Origin: Ontholestes murinus
Taxonomy: Eukaryota > Arthropoda > Insecta > Coleoptera > Staphylinidae
Length of the DNA stretch: 64,000 nucleotides
Direction of reading: 5' to 3'
NCBI GenBank assembly: GCA_963969525.1
Contig: OZ018393.1
Coordinates: 28,215,183 to 28,279,182 of the forward strand
The position numbers were made by a program, and so were the translations under genes. The notes under the pieces are model-generated. The model had not been told where the DNA came from. It saw only the letters and a list, made by a program, of their open reading frames with translations, and did not search any database. This document shows, piece by piece, positions 22,190 to 33,619 of this stretch (the first letter of the stretch is position 1; every line of letters begins with the position of its first letter).

Positions 22190-22370
22190 GAAACTGTACA
22201 ATAACTTTATTATAATAAAATGTATTAAAATCCTTTAGTTTGTTGTAGAAAATTAAATAATAATCTAAAAATACGAAAACATTTCGTGAATCTACAACAA
22301 TGAGTCTTACTAAGACTACAAAAAAAACTACTTCCCTAGCTACAACTATCAAAGCAACACTAATTTGAAT
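22190..22370 (+). repeat. Dispersed repeat of unknown family, copy B
   Basis: ATAATAAAATGTATTAAAAT...GTTGTAGAAAATTAA (22212-22257) matches 29980-30022. ACGAAAACATTTCGT at 22273-22287, then TCTACAACAATGAGTCTTAC and TAAGACTACAAAA, match copy A at 9688. The longest copy in the window, with no coding capacity. Confidence 0.65.
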
Positions 22371-23150
22371 GAAATTATTTCTGTTGAATAAACTAATAAA
22401 TGATCAAATGTACTTTAGATTGTTTAAATGTAACTATAACATGAAAAATTATGAAAAAAATCATTTTATGAATTATGTATATAATGCATTCTTAAATATT
22501 TAGACTCTTTTGAATACGAGGATATCAATACATCGCGTGAAAAAAGATATTGCCAATTGGTCAAACTAAATAATTCGATATTACTGTTTTTACCTAAAAC
22601 AAAATTAATAAATGAAAACTAATGTAATATAAATAAAAGTATAATAAATAACATATAAAGTATAAATAAAATAAAGGATCATTACAAACGCAATAAGATA
22701 AATAAAGAAACAAATACACTCCAAAAGATAGAGGCAGAAGAAAGAATGTAAGGTCATATTGAACGACATTAAGTATGATTGAAATAAAACAACACAGTTG
22801 GGAGGGTTTCACATTTATTGTATCCGCCTCGTTAATTCAATATATTAAGTATGATATTTATATAAGATCAAGGCAAAAAAGAGAAAATACAAAACACAAG
22901 AGATATTATTTTTTTCATATAGCTTTAAAAAAAATATATTTCTTATGTGTTTTCATTACCTAATTTTGCATTTTGTATTAATATGATAAAAATTTAAACA
23001 ATTCTATATATATAAAATTAGATTAGTGCAACATTAGAGATTGGAGTAATTATGAATAAGTTGAGTATTAGAAGGGTAACAAAAATACTGATAGTGTTAA
23101 ACACTACATACCAGTGTATTAAGATACGTAATCTCAGCTTTTTTCGGTTC
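22370..23150. other. AT-rich stretch without recognisable gene
   Basis: No motif-bearing frame. GCCTCGTTAATTCAATATAT near 22829 resembles the small insertion at 8420-8440. Confidence 0.5.
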
Positions 23151-23154
23151 TAAA

Positions 23155-23790
23155 CCGCTTTATAATTTTTTTTCCTGCTAAAAAGTTCTTGAGTTTTGTA
23201 AACATATGGTAGCCTGAAGGAACTAAGTCTGGACTATATGGTGTGGATGGTTGAATGTTTCCTATTTGAATGGTTGCACAACTTGTTGCGATATCCGAGA
23301 CGTATTAGGACTGGTATTGTCCGCCCTAATTTGTTCAATATAGCACAATATGCATCGGCATTAATAGTGTCTCCATGAACCATGAGCAGAAACCTCGCCG
23401 ATCTCAGAAAATACTTGTCATGACTTTCTGGGTAGACATTACCGTTTTGAATATTTTGGGTTTGTTTGGTGAATGAGCATGATGTCACTCCATTGATTGT
23501 CGTTACTCTCAGGTGTTGCAGAGAAAAGCCATGTTTCGCCACCAGTGACTATGCGAGTCAAGAAAGGGTCTCCTTTAAAAGTGCTGCAGCTGAGCGTGAG
23601 ACTTTTTGGTCGCAAGGCAAGGTCGCACATTTCTTGTTTTGAGTAATCTAATCACAGCTGGCGGCGTTCTTTATTTTCTTGAACGTTATAAACACTCGCA
23701 CAGACAGCTGAAATACAATTGAACATGTTAGTTTACATCCGGCGGTTGCTCTATTCGGCAGCGTTCCTCATGATGCAACCGGGCACTACT
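23155..23790 (-). pseudogene. Mariner transposase remnant with 5' leader
   Basis: The leader (23640-23790) shares blocks with 7020-7200. Transposase blocks follow in shifting frames: LTLSCSTFKGDPFLTRIVTG then GETW (the usual catalytic GDETW has Gly for Asp); TQNIQNGNV; RFLLMVHGDTINADAYCAIL; PYSPDLVPSGYHMFTKLKNF, where the third catalytic Asp of DLxPSD is replaced by Gly. The helix-turn-helix region after the first few codons is missing, and so is the second catalytic block. Thus two catalytic residues are mutated and a third is deleted. Canonical mariner family, DD34D type by motif. Confidence 0.85.
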
Positions 23791-24039
23791 TTTCTGAAAT
23801 CCTTTGTGTAATGATAAATTAATATAAAAATAAATCTGAAAATCGAATAGGAGGATATTAGAGATTGCAGTTTTATGTGTAAGTGGAGCGTAAAGAGTTA
23901 TCAGTATCAGATTGTTAAGAAAAACTGCTGACATTATTAAATAAAAGGTAAGGTAAACGAAAATAAGAAATAAAGAGTTAGAGAAAATATTTCCTATATG
24001 TTTATTTATATACCTTTATATGTATAAAAAGTACTTACA

Positions 24040-24620
24040 AACTAGAAAAAAAACATACTTACAAATTAAAACAGCTAGACAAGAACTTTGGAATATAATT
24101 AAGAGAAAATCAGACACTATTTTACGGAACCTAAATCAACTAAAACAGAGAAAGAAAACCACATGATGAACATTAAAGACAACTATGGAAATTTCAGATG
24201 AAGATAAAAACATGGAAAGATGATGGCAATATTTCCAAGATTTGACCAAACCAGAAATAAAAGTGTGTGAAATAGAAGAAAGAAAATAAGAGCCAGAAAA
24301 AGAAATCAGTGTGGCAGAATATAAAAAAAGAGGACGAAGTAAAATAAATAATTAAAAAACCAAGAAAATAAAACGGCGCCAGAAGTAGATGCAATTACTC
24401 CTAAAATGATGAAATACATGGGAGATAAAGAAATAGAGGAACTAAAAGACTTATTGGACGAAATGGCAAAAAACGGAAAAATAGTTAGAAAATGAAACAG
24501 AGGAATTATTAGTATTACTGTCTATACATTAGGTATTGTAAATATTATAGAGTTGTCACAATAACAAGTAAATCATGCAAAAATTAATAAGAATTTCGGG
24601 AAAACGGCTAAGAAACAAAT
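24040..24620 (+). pseudogene. Non-LTR RT N-terminal fragment (RTE/R4-like)
   Basis: Frameshifted plus-strand translation shows the linker and first RT blocks: WNIIKRKSDTIL-like sequence; NIKDNYGNF; an acidic EEERK...EKEISVAEYKK block; and TAPEVDAITPKMMKYMGDKE with IEELKDLLDEMAKNGKIV. The last two match the KAPGxDGITxEMLK...L..L.N.....G..P consensus of RTE-like reverse transcriptases. No YADD block remains. It ends where the LOA-like element starts at about 24640. Confidence 0.6.
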
Positions 24621-24639
24621 TATAGGAAATAAAATACGC

Positions 24640-25215
24640 TGGCAGAACGGCCTCTACAGCGGATCGAGCCACTACGAGCTTCAAGGCTAGTCCCCAAGAA
24701 GGGCAGCAAGGAACGAGTGACACAAGTTACAAGTAAAACCTGCGCGGACAACGATTTCTTGAAATGGCTCGAGGAGACGAACTGGGACTTCTATGGGAGA
24801 GAGTCGAACTGGCAGTAGTTCAGGTTGATCACCTGCCTAGTCTAGTGAAGCCTGGCTGCCCAATTCACAAGACTAGGACGAAACCTTGACATGTCTGGGC
24901 GTCCAGAACAGAAAGGCATAAGACGTTTTTGAGATATCGCTAAAAGAAATCGAGCTGATAGAGGGTAAGCACCTCCAAGATAAATTCCATCTATGGTATG
25001 GCCTAGGGAAAGTGACCCTTCACCTGAAGCAGCCAGAAGAGAAGAAGATCACCTCCAAAGGCTATTGAGCACAGTAGTCACCCAGGATGGTCCCAATTAT
25101 CAGAACCCCAGCTCCGAGGCCAGAACAAGACAGACCAGGAAACATATAAGGTAAGTCTCTTTTGCTTATTAGCTAGTAAGTACTAACCATACAACCATTA
25201 CATTGTACTAATCTT
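24640..25215 (+). pseudogene. LOA-like non-LTR element ORF1, DUF4780-like region
   Basis: Reading across frames, FLKWLEETNWDFYGRESNWQ is followed by LLWERVELAVVQVDHLPSLV. The latter aligns with SLWVEAKLTGIQINHLPRLM in the ORF1 at 46293-46826, the start of the DUF4780-like domain of I/LOA-type gag proteins. GC content is far above the surroundings. The remainder (to about 25160) is frameshifted. The endonuclease and RT of the same element and strand resume at 27187, beyond a gypsy fragment. Confidence 0.6.
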
Positions 25216-25242
25216 CGCAGGGAAATTAAATATCATACAAAT

Positions 25243-25438
25243 TGTTGTGTCCTACAGGTGAGGCACTAATTAATAACAACGGCATTAACTGAACACCTTT
25301 ATTCTTCGCAAACTCAAACTAACTTATTACACTAAGTCTACTAACTATATACATGTACGACTGCGTATGACTGTCGCTTAGCGGCTGACAGGGTGGGGTG
25401 CGCAATTGGCGCATGGCGCTATTTACAAATATACTACA
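25243..25438 (-). repeat. Gypsy-element LTR (3' LTR, 196 bases)
   Basis: On the minus strand the LTR starts TGTAGTATATTTG and ends AGGACACAACA, giving the TG...CA boundaries of a retroelement LTR. A polyadenylation-like AATAAAG lies near its 3' end. Immediately upstream on the same strand is the purine tract AAGAGGAAGGG (25442-25455), the plus-strand primer site expected beside a 3' LTR. No second LTR is present in the window. Confidence 0.8.
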
Positions 25439-27184
25439 TTACCCTTCCTCTTAAATTACTAATATGTGAGACGATCTGGAGCCTTCATAAATTCTCTAGC
25501 TCGTAGCTGTCTGTCAGTAGTAACTATTTTATCTACAGGTTTATTTGACTCATTATCAAAAACTTCAGATCGTGGAATATAATTGTCGTTGTCATGGATT
25601 ACCGCTGCTGATTTTATTTGATCTAAATGTCTCTTCCATATAACGTTTTCCCGCACTTTCACTAAATACATTCGCTTCCCCAGCACTTTTATTATTATTC
25701 CCGCACACCATGAACAACTATTATTTTTGTATTCTTTCACCTGTACATGTTCCCCTTCTTTGAAAAACACATTCCTTCTTCCACGGTAGTTTTTACACTG
25801 TTCTTCCTGCTTTTCTTTCACTATGTCCTCTGTTAACGGTGATAGACCACTGAACCGACTACGAAGTGCGCGTCCAAATAACATTTCTGCTGGAGACTTT
25901 CCCGTCGTACAATGCGGTGTGTTTCTATATTGAAATAAAAATCTACTAACTATTGTTTTGACACTTACATTACAATCTTTGTTTTTACCGCTTTTAAGTG
26001 CATCTTTAACAATTTTAACTGCGTTTTCTGCAGCCCCGTTCGTGCGTGGATTGTATGGTGCACCAGCTAAATGGTGTATTCCATTTTGCTTGAGAAAATT
26101 TTGAAATTCTTTGGCAGTAAATTGAGTGCCATTGTCCGATACAACATACTTCGGTAATCCGAAACGCGCAAACAACTCCCGCAACCTATCAATTGTACTT
26201 TCCGTCGTTATGTTTTGCATTTCGAAACATTCTATCCATTTAGTTGTCGCATCTATTATGATAAAATAGTATTTATTGAAAATTGGTCCCATAAAATCTA
26301 CATGTAAACGAATCCATGGTCTTTTATCAAAATTCCAAGGTATCAGTTCCGATTTCGGAGGAGCATCTGAAAACTTAACACAGTCAATGCAGGACTTTAT
26401 TAAATTTTCGATGTCCTTATTAATGTTTGGCCACCATACATAAGAACGTGCGAATGATTTTGTTTTAGATATTCCTAAATGAACTATATGTAAATCTTTC
26501 AGAATAATATTTCGGTATTTTGGTGGAATTACAACTTGGTACCCTCTCATTAAACAACCGTGTTCAACATACAGTTCATTTTTACATTTTACGTATCCCT
26601 GAAATTTTTCATTAATTTTACCATTCGGCCAACCATGTAAAACATAATAAATTACGTTGCTTATAATTTCATCCTTAAAACTAGCTTTTTTTTCCCCAAA
26701 AATAGTAATTAAGGGTTTATGGTCAGAGACAATTATAAACTTCCGTCCATATAAATATTGACTGAATTTTTGAACACCAAAAATGATTGCAAGTGCTTCT
26801 TTCTCAATTTGGGAGTATGATTTTTCAGAATTATTTAAAACCCTGGAAGCAAAAGCAATGGGTCTACTATTGTTACCCTCGTTATAACTAATTACTGACC
26901 CTACTCCGTAAGCGCTTGCATCCACTGTCAAAGTAATCATTTTATTACTATCAAAATGAGCTAAAACAGTATCTGACGTTAGAATAGATTTGATCTTATT
27001 AAATGATTTTAGACATTCTTCATTAAAATTGAACTTAACCTCTTTTCTTAAGTTTTGGTATAAGGGATATAAAATTTGAGAACAGTTTGGTATAAATTTA
27101 GTATAAAAGTTTATCATACCTAAAAATGATTGTAACTCTTTTACATTTGTTGGAGGTAAGCTAGACTTGATAATAGGATACGAC
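25439..27184 (-). pseudogene. Ty3/gypsy Pol: RT end, RNase H and integrase
   Basis: A 625-codon frame (25459-27336). Its first about 52 codons are not gypsy but read antisense through an adjacent LOA-like element. From residue 53: RT connection (KELQSFLGMINFYTKFI); RNase H with Asp139 in TVDASAYG, Glu near 178-180 and SDHKPL at 204-209; then an internal deletion near residue 222 removing the RNase H end. Integrase follows with zinc-binding His283, His286, Cys316 and Cys319, and catalytic Asp347, Asp401 and Glu437 (35 residues between the last two). The C-terminal region ends near the purine tract. The RT active site, protease and gag are absent, so it cannot act alone. Remarkably open for such an old-looking region. 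Confidence 0.93.
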
Positions 27185-27186
27185 GT

Positions 27187-28980
27187 CAATGCCCACCACA
27201 TAGTTTGGGGCAAAAGCAGCACCAACCGCAGAGAAGAATATCTTCTTGAGTAATTCTCAACTACGACCCTAGAGATAATGCATAGGGATTGCGAACTCAT
27301 TTTCCTGACCTCCACTAGACAAAAGGTTATAGACATCCCAAATGCGAACCCAGATAGAGGACTGGCGCGTCTACCGAGACGTGGCTTTCTCGAATCACTA
27401 TTGGATCTACTTTAGTATAGGAGTTACGGCTATAGAACGAATCCTGCCTCGAAACCCAAGAAGAACGGACACGGAACTGATTAACAGCTGTCTATCCAAA
27501 CACCTGAAAGAAGATATCTTCAGGCAGGACCCTGGGGCGGGTCGAAAGGTCATCTCTTAAATTACAGATCTGCTTATAGACTATTTTCATGAGGTCTACT
27601 CCGCCAGAAAGATTGACACATCTGTAAACCTCCCTGGTTGGGCCCCGAGCTTGGCCAAAAATGGTCAAACTTTCCGAAAGCCTTTAATAAAGCGCCTAGC
27701 ACTCCCGACTTGAGGAGGACCGGGCCATATATAAAAAAATCCAGAGGGACTTTAAAATGACCCTCAGAAGGAATCAAAGAGCTTCATGGCGCAATTTTTG
27801 TTTGTAAGGATATAAATTCCGTATCAGATACAGCCCACACTAAGAAAATACTATCAGGGTGCCCCGGTGCACAGACAAGCATATTAAAAAGAGAGGTGGG
27901 CAATCACACATCTGACCTACGATAATCTTTGTCTGTTTCTGAAGTCAGACTTTCCTGAAAAGCGGGTCTGACGCAAACATTCAAAATGAACGGAGGACTG
28001 GAATATGAGTATGGACATCGTCTCCGAAATGTTTCCCATTTATCTGCATATCCTGCCCTACTACAGTGCACTACTGCACTACTTGGTGCAGATACTGCCG
28101 ATACTGTGAGAACTGTTTCGGGCATCAATTTCAATGTAGTATGTACCCGACCATGGAGGAAAGCCAAAGTGATTTTTATTCCTAAATCAAGGAAAACTGA
28201 TTACACCACAGTAAAATCATGTATACCTTACAGAGGCTGTGCGACAATCATATCAGGGAGCAGTACTGCTTGAACAGCGAGTTGCACTCGAGTCAACACG
28301 TCTACAGACAAAAAAAATCGACTGAGTCGGCCCATTTTCATGTAGCATGTAGGATTGAAGGATAGCAGGCTAAATAACAGTCAGCCATAGGAGCTTTTAT
28401 AGACATCGAAGGTGACCTTGGAAAAGTTTCCTACACTAACAGAGAACAGGGTCTAAACAAGCATGCGGTCTCCACAACCATCACTGAATGTATTGGCACC
28501 ATGCTGAAAAATAAAACTGTAACCGCCTCGATAGGGAAAGAAAGCCTGATAGTTGGCAGGGTACTATATCCGTTTCTGTGAAATCTTGTTGCTAACGGCT
28601 TACTATGGCAACTAAATAATGTAGGATACCATGTTGGGGGTTAGGCAGCAGAGCGCTCTCGAAATCACAGAACAGAGCGAAAAATCGTCACTGTTGGTTA
28701 ATCCCAAGAAGACAAAATTAATAATGTTCACAAGAAAAAGGAAGATCAACATAGGTAGACTTCCCAAACTCTTTAACAACCAGCTGTATAACACTGGACT
28801 CCAAACTCAACTGGGATAACCACTTAGAATACAAGCTTAAAAACACTGTGTCATCTTCTGGCAGTACAGAGGTGCGCTAGGACCAACCTAGGTTTTCAAA
28901 ACAAGGGCCAACTTTGGAGGCTCTACACTCAATCATCAGACCAGCTCTGACATATGGAGCGTTAGACTAGTGGCCGACGG
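27187..28980 (+). pseudogene. LOA/R1-like non-LTR element: endonuclease and RT
   Basis: Continuation of the element seen at 24640-25215. Blocks across several frames: NAHHIVWGKSSTNRREEYLL (second half of the endonuclease), DWRVYRDVAFSNHYWIYFSI at 27361-27420, RNPRRTDTELINSCLSKHL; RT start VIFIPKSRKTDY near 28170; AFIDIEGDLGKVSYTNRE near 28390 (catalytic first Asp); SIGKESLIVGRVLYPFL near 28540; LLVNPKKTKLIMFTRKRKIN near 28695-28750; LNWDNHLEYKLKN near 28810; SIIRPALTYGALD near 28930. The YADD block is deleted between 28610 and 28680. It ends near 28980. Confidence 0.85.
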
Positions 28981-28984
28981 ATTT

Positions 28985-29500
28985 TCCCATTATCTGATTA
29001 TCTTAATTACCTTACTCTCTCCCACTTCTCTATCGGAACATAACTAACCAACATTGCCGATAGAACGTTCCAGCGGGAAAACAATTGTATCCAAGAGGTC
29101 CTTAAGGATCTTAATATTACCTCTATAAGAACTATCCGTTTGAAAGGGTATAACTTTTCAAGGGAGGCAGTATGTCTATTCGCTGATACTGATTCAGTCT
29201 GTTGCGTTGTGAAGTGTTAAAATTACCGGAAAAGTGGATGCGGTAGTTTGAATAAATCTCCTTCTTGTTATTTTTGTGTGTGCATATAAACCTTGTTCCC
29301 TTCAGTTTTGGAAATAAGGCAAAAAACATCACGACATGCGCCGGTTATGTTGACCGACATCACTAAATAGTGTAAATATATGGAAATCAAAATAAGTTTT
29401 CTTACCTTCACAACTACTCCCGGAGCCAACTATTTGGAGTCAATGTGACGATCACCTCGAGAAAGCTGTGGCGCTGTTGCAATTGAATGTCATCACATTT
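28985..29500. other. Unassigned sequence after LOA-like remnant
   Basis: Moderate GC at 29030-29220, then AT-rich. A minus-strand 66-residue frame (29132-29332) carries no known motif. Possibly part of another worn element. Confidence 0.35.
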
Positions 29501-30120
29501 ATTAAATAAAATAAATAATTTACTTACTAAGCATCAAAAATATTTCAATAAATTTATATGTAAAAAATCAGTTTTGGGCAAAACATTATATTTATATTTA
29601 TTATATTTTAGATATTAATAGATGTATGCATACAAAATCAAATAACAATTTATTTTAAAAAAATGCAAAAGAAATATTCATATATTTGGATTCAATGAAA
29701 TCGACATTATCCAATTTGTAATTATAAAAACATATTTCTATATTAATATTGATCAAATTTACAAACATGTGACAGCACATGTCATAAAATATGTCCATTT
29801 AAAGACAAAATTACGTTTTTTAAAGCATTAAATATATAATGGATGCAAGTAACGGCATTTTGAAGCAGCATTGGTGATGCAGAATTATGGGTTTGAAGAT
29901 GTAATTCATAAATAAATAAATAAATTAGTATGTTGCCTATGTAAAAATATTAAACTTATTTTTTAATGCATTATGTATATAATAAAATGTATTAAAATCC
30001 TTCAGTCCGTTGTAGAAAATTAATATTTAAATTATTAATTATGTATATTATTGGTAAATTAGAATTGTAAGAGTGTATTTAATTTCTTGATTCACAGCAT
30101 GTCATAAAAGTAATTCAAAT
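29500..30120. other. AT-rich stretch with partial dispersed repeat (copy E)
   Basis: At 29980-30022, ATAATAAAATGTATTAAAAT and GTCCGTTGTAGAAAATTAA match the left half of copy B at 22212. The rest is featureless AT-rich DNA. Confidence 0.55.
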
Positions 30121-31080
30121 TCCCTCTATACAAACACAGATTATGTAAATTTCCCTTGACTTGTCCTCGACAGGCATGGCTACAATTAGGCCACTCAAGT
30201 GCCCAAACTCGCACATTTGCGCGACAATTTCAATTACATAAATATTGAAGGGATCCGCTTCTCGCAATACACTTTCCATTGCAATCAAGGCGGATTGAGC
30301 GTGTAGTCTGGCGTTTAACTGAAAGTTAACGATTATATAAAATTACTAACTGAAGGAAGCGCCTGCGGCTCTACGGCGGAATATAATTTAGAGCATGAAC
30401 ACATTTCGCCATCTCTCTGAAATTTGCAAATATTTGCATTTTGTTTGCGAAGAGCTTGTTATACGCTGTGGGATATTATATTAATTAACAAGCAATTACT
30501 TTATTTCCTGCATTTCTGTTACCAGTCTGTTTTAATTACACCACGCTTAGGTCAACATTATTTGAATTATTTTTTTAAGCGAGCCACAATCGAAACAAAC
30601 AACATAAATACACAATCGTAATTACAAAAACGCCGAACCTAATTTTAAATAAACGCCGCCAATTTCCGATGCAATTTGCTCGATATTGCTAATAGAAACT
30701 TCCCTCATTGAAATTTTAGTGGAAAGTTTAAAGTAACTTCGTAGCGGCATTAAGGCGCCCACAGAATTTGAAATATGAAGTGTTTTATATACACACACTC
30801 ACCTCTGAAAATATTTATGTGTGTGTAAAGTTTCCGGTTTTAATGGAGTTTGCCATAGATTGATTTTAGTTCGTGTTGTTATTATATCAACATAATCTAT
30901 TTCGAAATGCATTAGATCAAGTTGATTTAGTTCTCGCCATGTGAGGTATATTTACTTTGCCCTTTATCCATCGCACAGATTTAATTAATCCGTTATTGCG
31001 TACCACGGTAATCTTGCCGTTGCTTCATATAATCTCGTAGAGATTTGAATAATTGATTATTTTCGTTAGTAAACAATGTG
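30120..31080. other. Unique moderate-GC region, no gene recognised
   Basis: Distinct from its flanks: few simple runs and no transposon motif over nearly 1 kb. Short palindromic AT cores such as TTAATTAATCCG (30983) and a GTGTGTG/CACACAC pair near 30795-30825 are present. No convincing open frame. A conserved regulatory region is possible but unproven. Confidence 0.25.
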
Positions 31081-31520
31081 CGTTTTTTTAAACTAATTTA
31101 ATAACAGAAGCTTATTAATAACATTAATCCGTTATAATTATAAAGAAAATAATATTATATCATACATCTTATCAATGCAGATCCATATTTATAACTAATG
31201 TTATTTGTATCATTGTTTATTGTAGAATAATCTTCCACTATCTTCTTCTTCCAGGTTGAATTTAGAATTCCATTTATACTTTTATAGTCGATTTATATAT
31301 TATCATCGATGGTTAAAGGCTACCGTCGACAAGTAGATGTACTACAATTTTGTTCTGCTATTATGACTGATTGTTTAAATTAATTTGTTGCCTTTGTTTT
31401 ATTAATTAATCTCCTCACTATTATTTAAAGTATTCTCTGGTTTATTAAATACATTCCCCAATAAGTGTAAAAATGTGTTTTTATTTTTGGAGAATAAATA
31501 AATCTAATGAGTAGATTTTT
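31080..31520. other. AT-rich stretch without recognisable gene
   Basis: Nothing identified between the unique region and the next DNA transposon. Confidence 0.5.
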
Positions 31521-31524
31521 ATTA

Positions 31525-32068
31525 TACAGGGTGAGTTTTTTTCGATGTTCTCTATGGGGATCTCGGAAACTATAAGAGATAGAGAAACGGTTAAATGGGG
31601 AAAGAAGTGTAGATTTACGAGGCGAATAAAATTCCACTTTCAAAGTTTTCAAAAAAATCAAGGGTAACTAGATATTTTGAAAAAAGTAAAAAGTGTCAAT
31701 TTTTTCAAATCAATATATCTCGGTTTTTATAACAGGTAGAAAAAAACTGTAAAGGACAAAGTTTTAGATAATTTTATGCAGATTAATAAAAAATAATCAT
31801 AAAATTTTTATCGCCATTATTTTCCGAGATATGACGCAAACTTACATTTTTTTTAAATGGAAACCATAGTTGGCTGTGACCTCATTCAAAAGGTAATTTT
31901 TTTCTCTTTAATCCAATACGGCATACGACATAGTTATTTCTAAAAATGAGTGAGTTATAGTCATTTTAAATTTTATTATAAATAAAAAATGGGTAGAAAT
32001 GAAAAAAAAGAAAGTAAAACAATTGCAGTTGTTTATAATATTAGCAATATTGTAATCATTAGTTTTAC
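31525..32068 (+). repeat. Left inverted repeat arm of copy 2
   Basis: Matches the complement of 32872-33417 end to end. Landmarks: GGATCTCGGAAACTATAAGA, AATGGGGAAAGAAGTGTAGA, CTATGTCGTATGC-type AT-rich stretch and CAATTGCAGTTGTTTATAAT at its inner edge. Confidence 0.92.
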
Positions 32069-32159
32069 AGAGATAAATCAAAATGAAACAACTGCATAAA
32101 GTAATTCTGTTATTATCAATATTTCAATGGGAGAGAAATTTTAATATTAAAAAATATAG

Positions 32160-32870
32160 TCAAAGAGTCCACTATTAATACTATTATGACATAAATTATA
32201 TCTTTTTAAAATTGAATTTATGGCTTTTTGATTATTCTCATGTAAATTGAAATAAATGTTTCAATAACAACTAGTTTATGATCCTCCACAGATTGATATG
32301 ATTTTTCATATACTTTGTTTTTTACATAACCCTACAGAAAAAATTCTAAAACGCGCAGATCGGGAGATCTAGGTGGCCCTGGGATTGGTTTATTACTTCC
32401 CACTTATGAGTTAGGAAAAGCATCATTTAAATAATTTGTAAAGCCAACATGTTATTAGGTAGAGCACCGTCATATTGGAACCATTTTAATCTTGCTTGAA
32501 ATGATAAATTTAAACAATCGAGCTCATCTTCAAATGTTTTCAGAAGAAATTGACTGATTACTTTCAATTTCTTAGTGAGCTTTCAAAAATATATGGACCG
32601 AGAATTATTAATCCAAACACACCATGGATTAAACCCAAATTTAATTTGTAGTTTCCTCTGTGAAACTTCTCGTGGATTCTCTTAAGTTCATCTATGTTCA
32701 TTGTGGCGATTAAAAATACCACAATTAGTGAATCGCTATTCATCTGTTCATAATATTTTTGTAAGAAACGTATTATCCTCTTGACAAATGGGTTTATACT
32801 ACATACAGAAGGCCATTTGATAATTACAAAATTATTATACTTATGCTGGTTTTCCATTTTTATTTAACTT
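32160..32870 (-). pseudogene. Truncated Tc1/mariner transposase of copy 2
   Basis: A 97-residue frame (32564-32857) ends with KLNLGLIHGVFGLIILGPYI, matching the xNVWxGIxGxxIIGPYF block after the first catalytic Asp in this transposase group. The helix-turn-helix and first Asp region are largely deleted. Further on, in other frames, come RLKWFQYDGALPNN (second catalytic Asp), then DLRVLEFFL, a stop, and GYVKNKVYEKSYQSVEDHK. At the third catalytic position the codon reads Glu (LEFFL) where copy 1 has Asp (SDFFL). Dead by deletion, frameshift and stop. Confidence 0.8.
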
Positions 32871-32871
32871 C

Positions 32872-33417
32872 GTAGAACTAATAATTACAATATTGCTATT
32901 ATTATAAACAACTGCAATTGTTTTACTTTCATCTTTTTCATGGCTACCCATTTTTTATTTATAATAAAATTTAAAATGACTATAACTCACTTATTTTTAG
33001 AAATAACTATATCTTATGTCATATTGGATTAAAGAGAAAAAAATTACCTTTTGAATGAGGCCATAGCCAACTATGGTTTCCATTTAAAAAAATGTAAGTT
33101 TGCATCATATCTCGGAAAATAATGGCGATAAAAATTTTCTGATTATTTTGTATTAATCTACATAAAATTATTTAAAACTTTGTCCTCTACAGTTTTTTTT
33201 TCTATCTGTTATAATAACCGAGATATATTGATTTGAAAAAATTGACACTTTTTACTTTTTTCAAAATATCTAGTTACCCTTGACTTTTTTTGAAAACTTT
33301 GAAAGTGGAATTTTATTCGTCTTGTTAATCTACACTTCTTTCCCCATTTAACCGTTTCTCTATCTCTTATAGTTTCCGAGATCCCCATAGAGAACATGGA
33401 AAAAAACTCACCCTGTA
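32872..33417 (-). repeat. Right inverted repeat arm of copy 2
   Basis: Inverted counterpart of 31525-32068 with scattered substitutions. The frame at 33209-33397 is simply repeat sequence and also occurs, inverted, in the left arm. Confidence 0.92.
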
Positions 33418-33619
33418 TATGCTGTATTTTTTAATTTAAATTTTGAAACCGTGTAATTGAGACTTTTAGCAACATTTAATAGGACGTTGAATTCCTTTGT
33501 CTCATTAAAGTATTGAAACAACAACTATGGTACAATTTTGAAAAGTAAATGCACATAGTTATAAAAAGTTGAAAAACAAATACACAATACTATAAAAGAA
33601 ATACAAATTATTGTTGTTG

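Larger units (their letters stand above)
31525..33417 (-). mobile_element. Tc1/mariner-superfamily element with very long TIRs, copy 2
   Basis: Ends are TACAGGGTGAG (left) and CTCACCCTGTA (right), each flanked by TA (31523-31524 and 33418-33419). Inverted arms are 31525-32068 and 32872-33417, about 545 bases each. The interior is only about 800 bases and holds a shortened, minus-strand transposase, so this is a non-autonomous internal-deletion derivative. Arm sequence differs from copy 1 beyond the terminal bases, so it is a separate subfamily. Confidence 0.9.

Noticed and set aside
33209..33397. 62-codon minus-strand frame, duplicated near 31560
   Set aside because: It is part of the long inverted repeat arms of copy 2; its duplication reflects the TIR, not a gene family.
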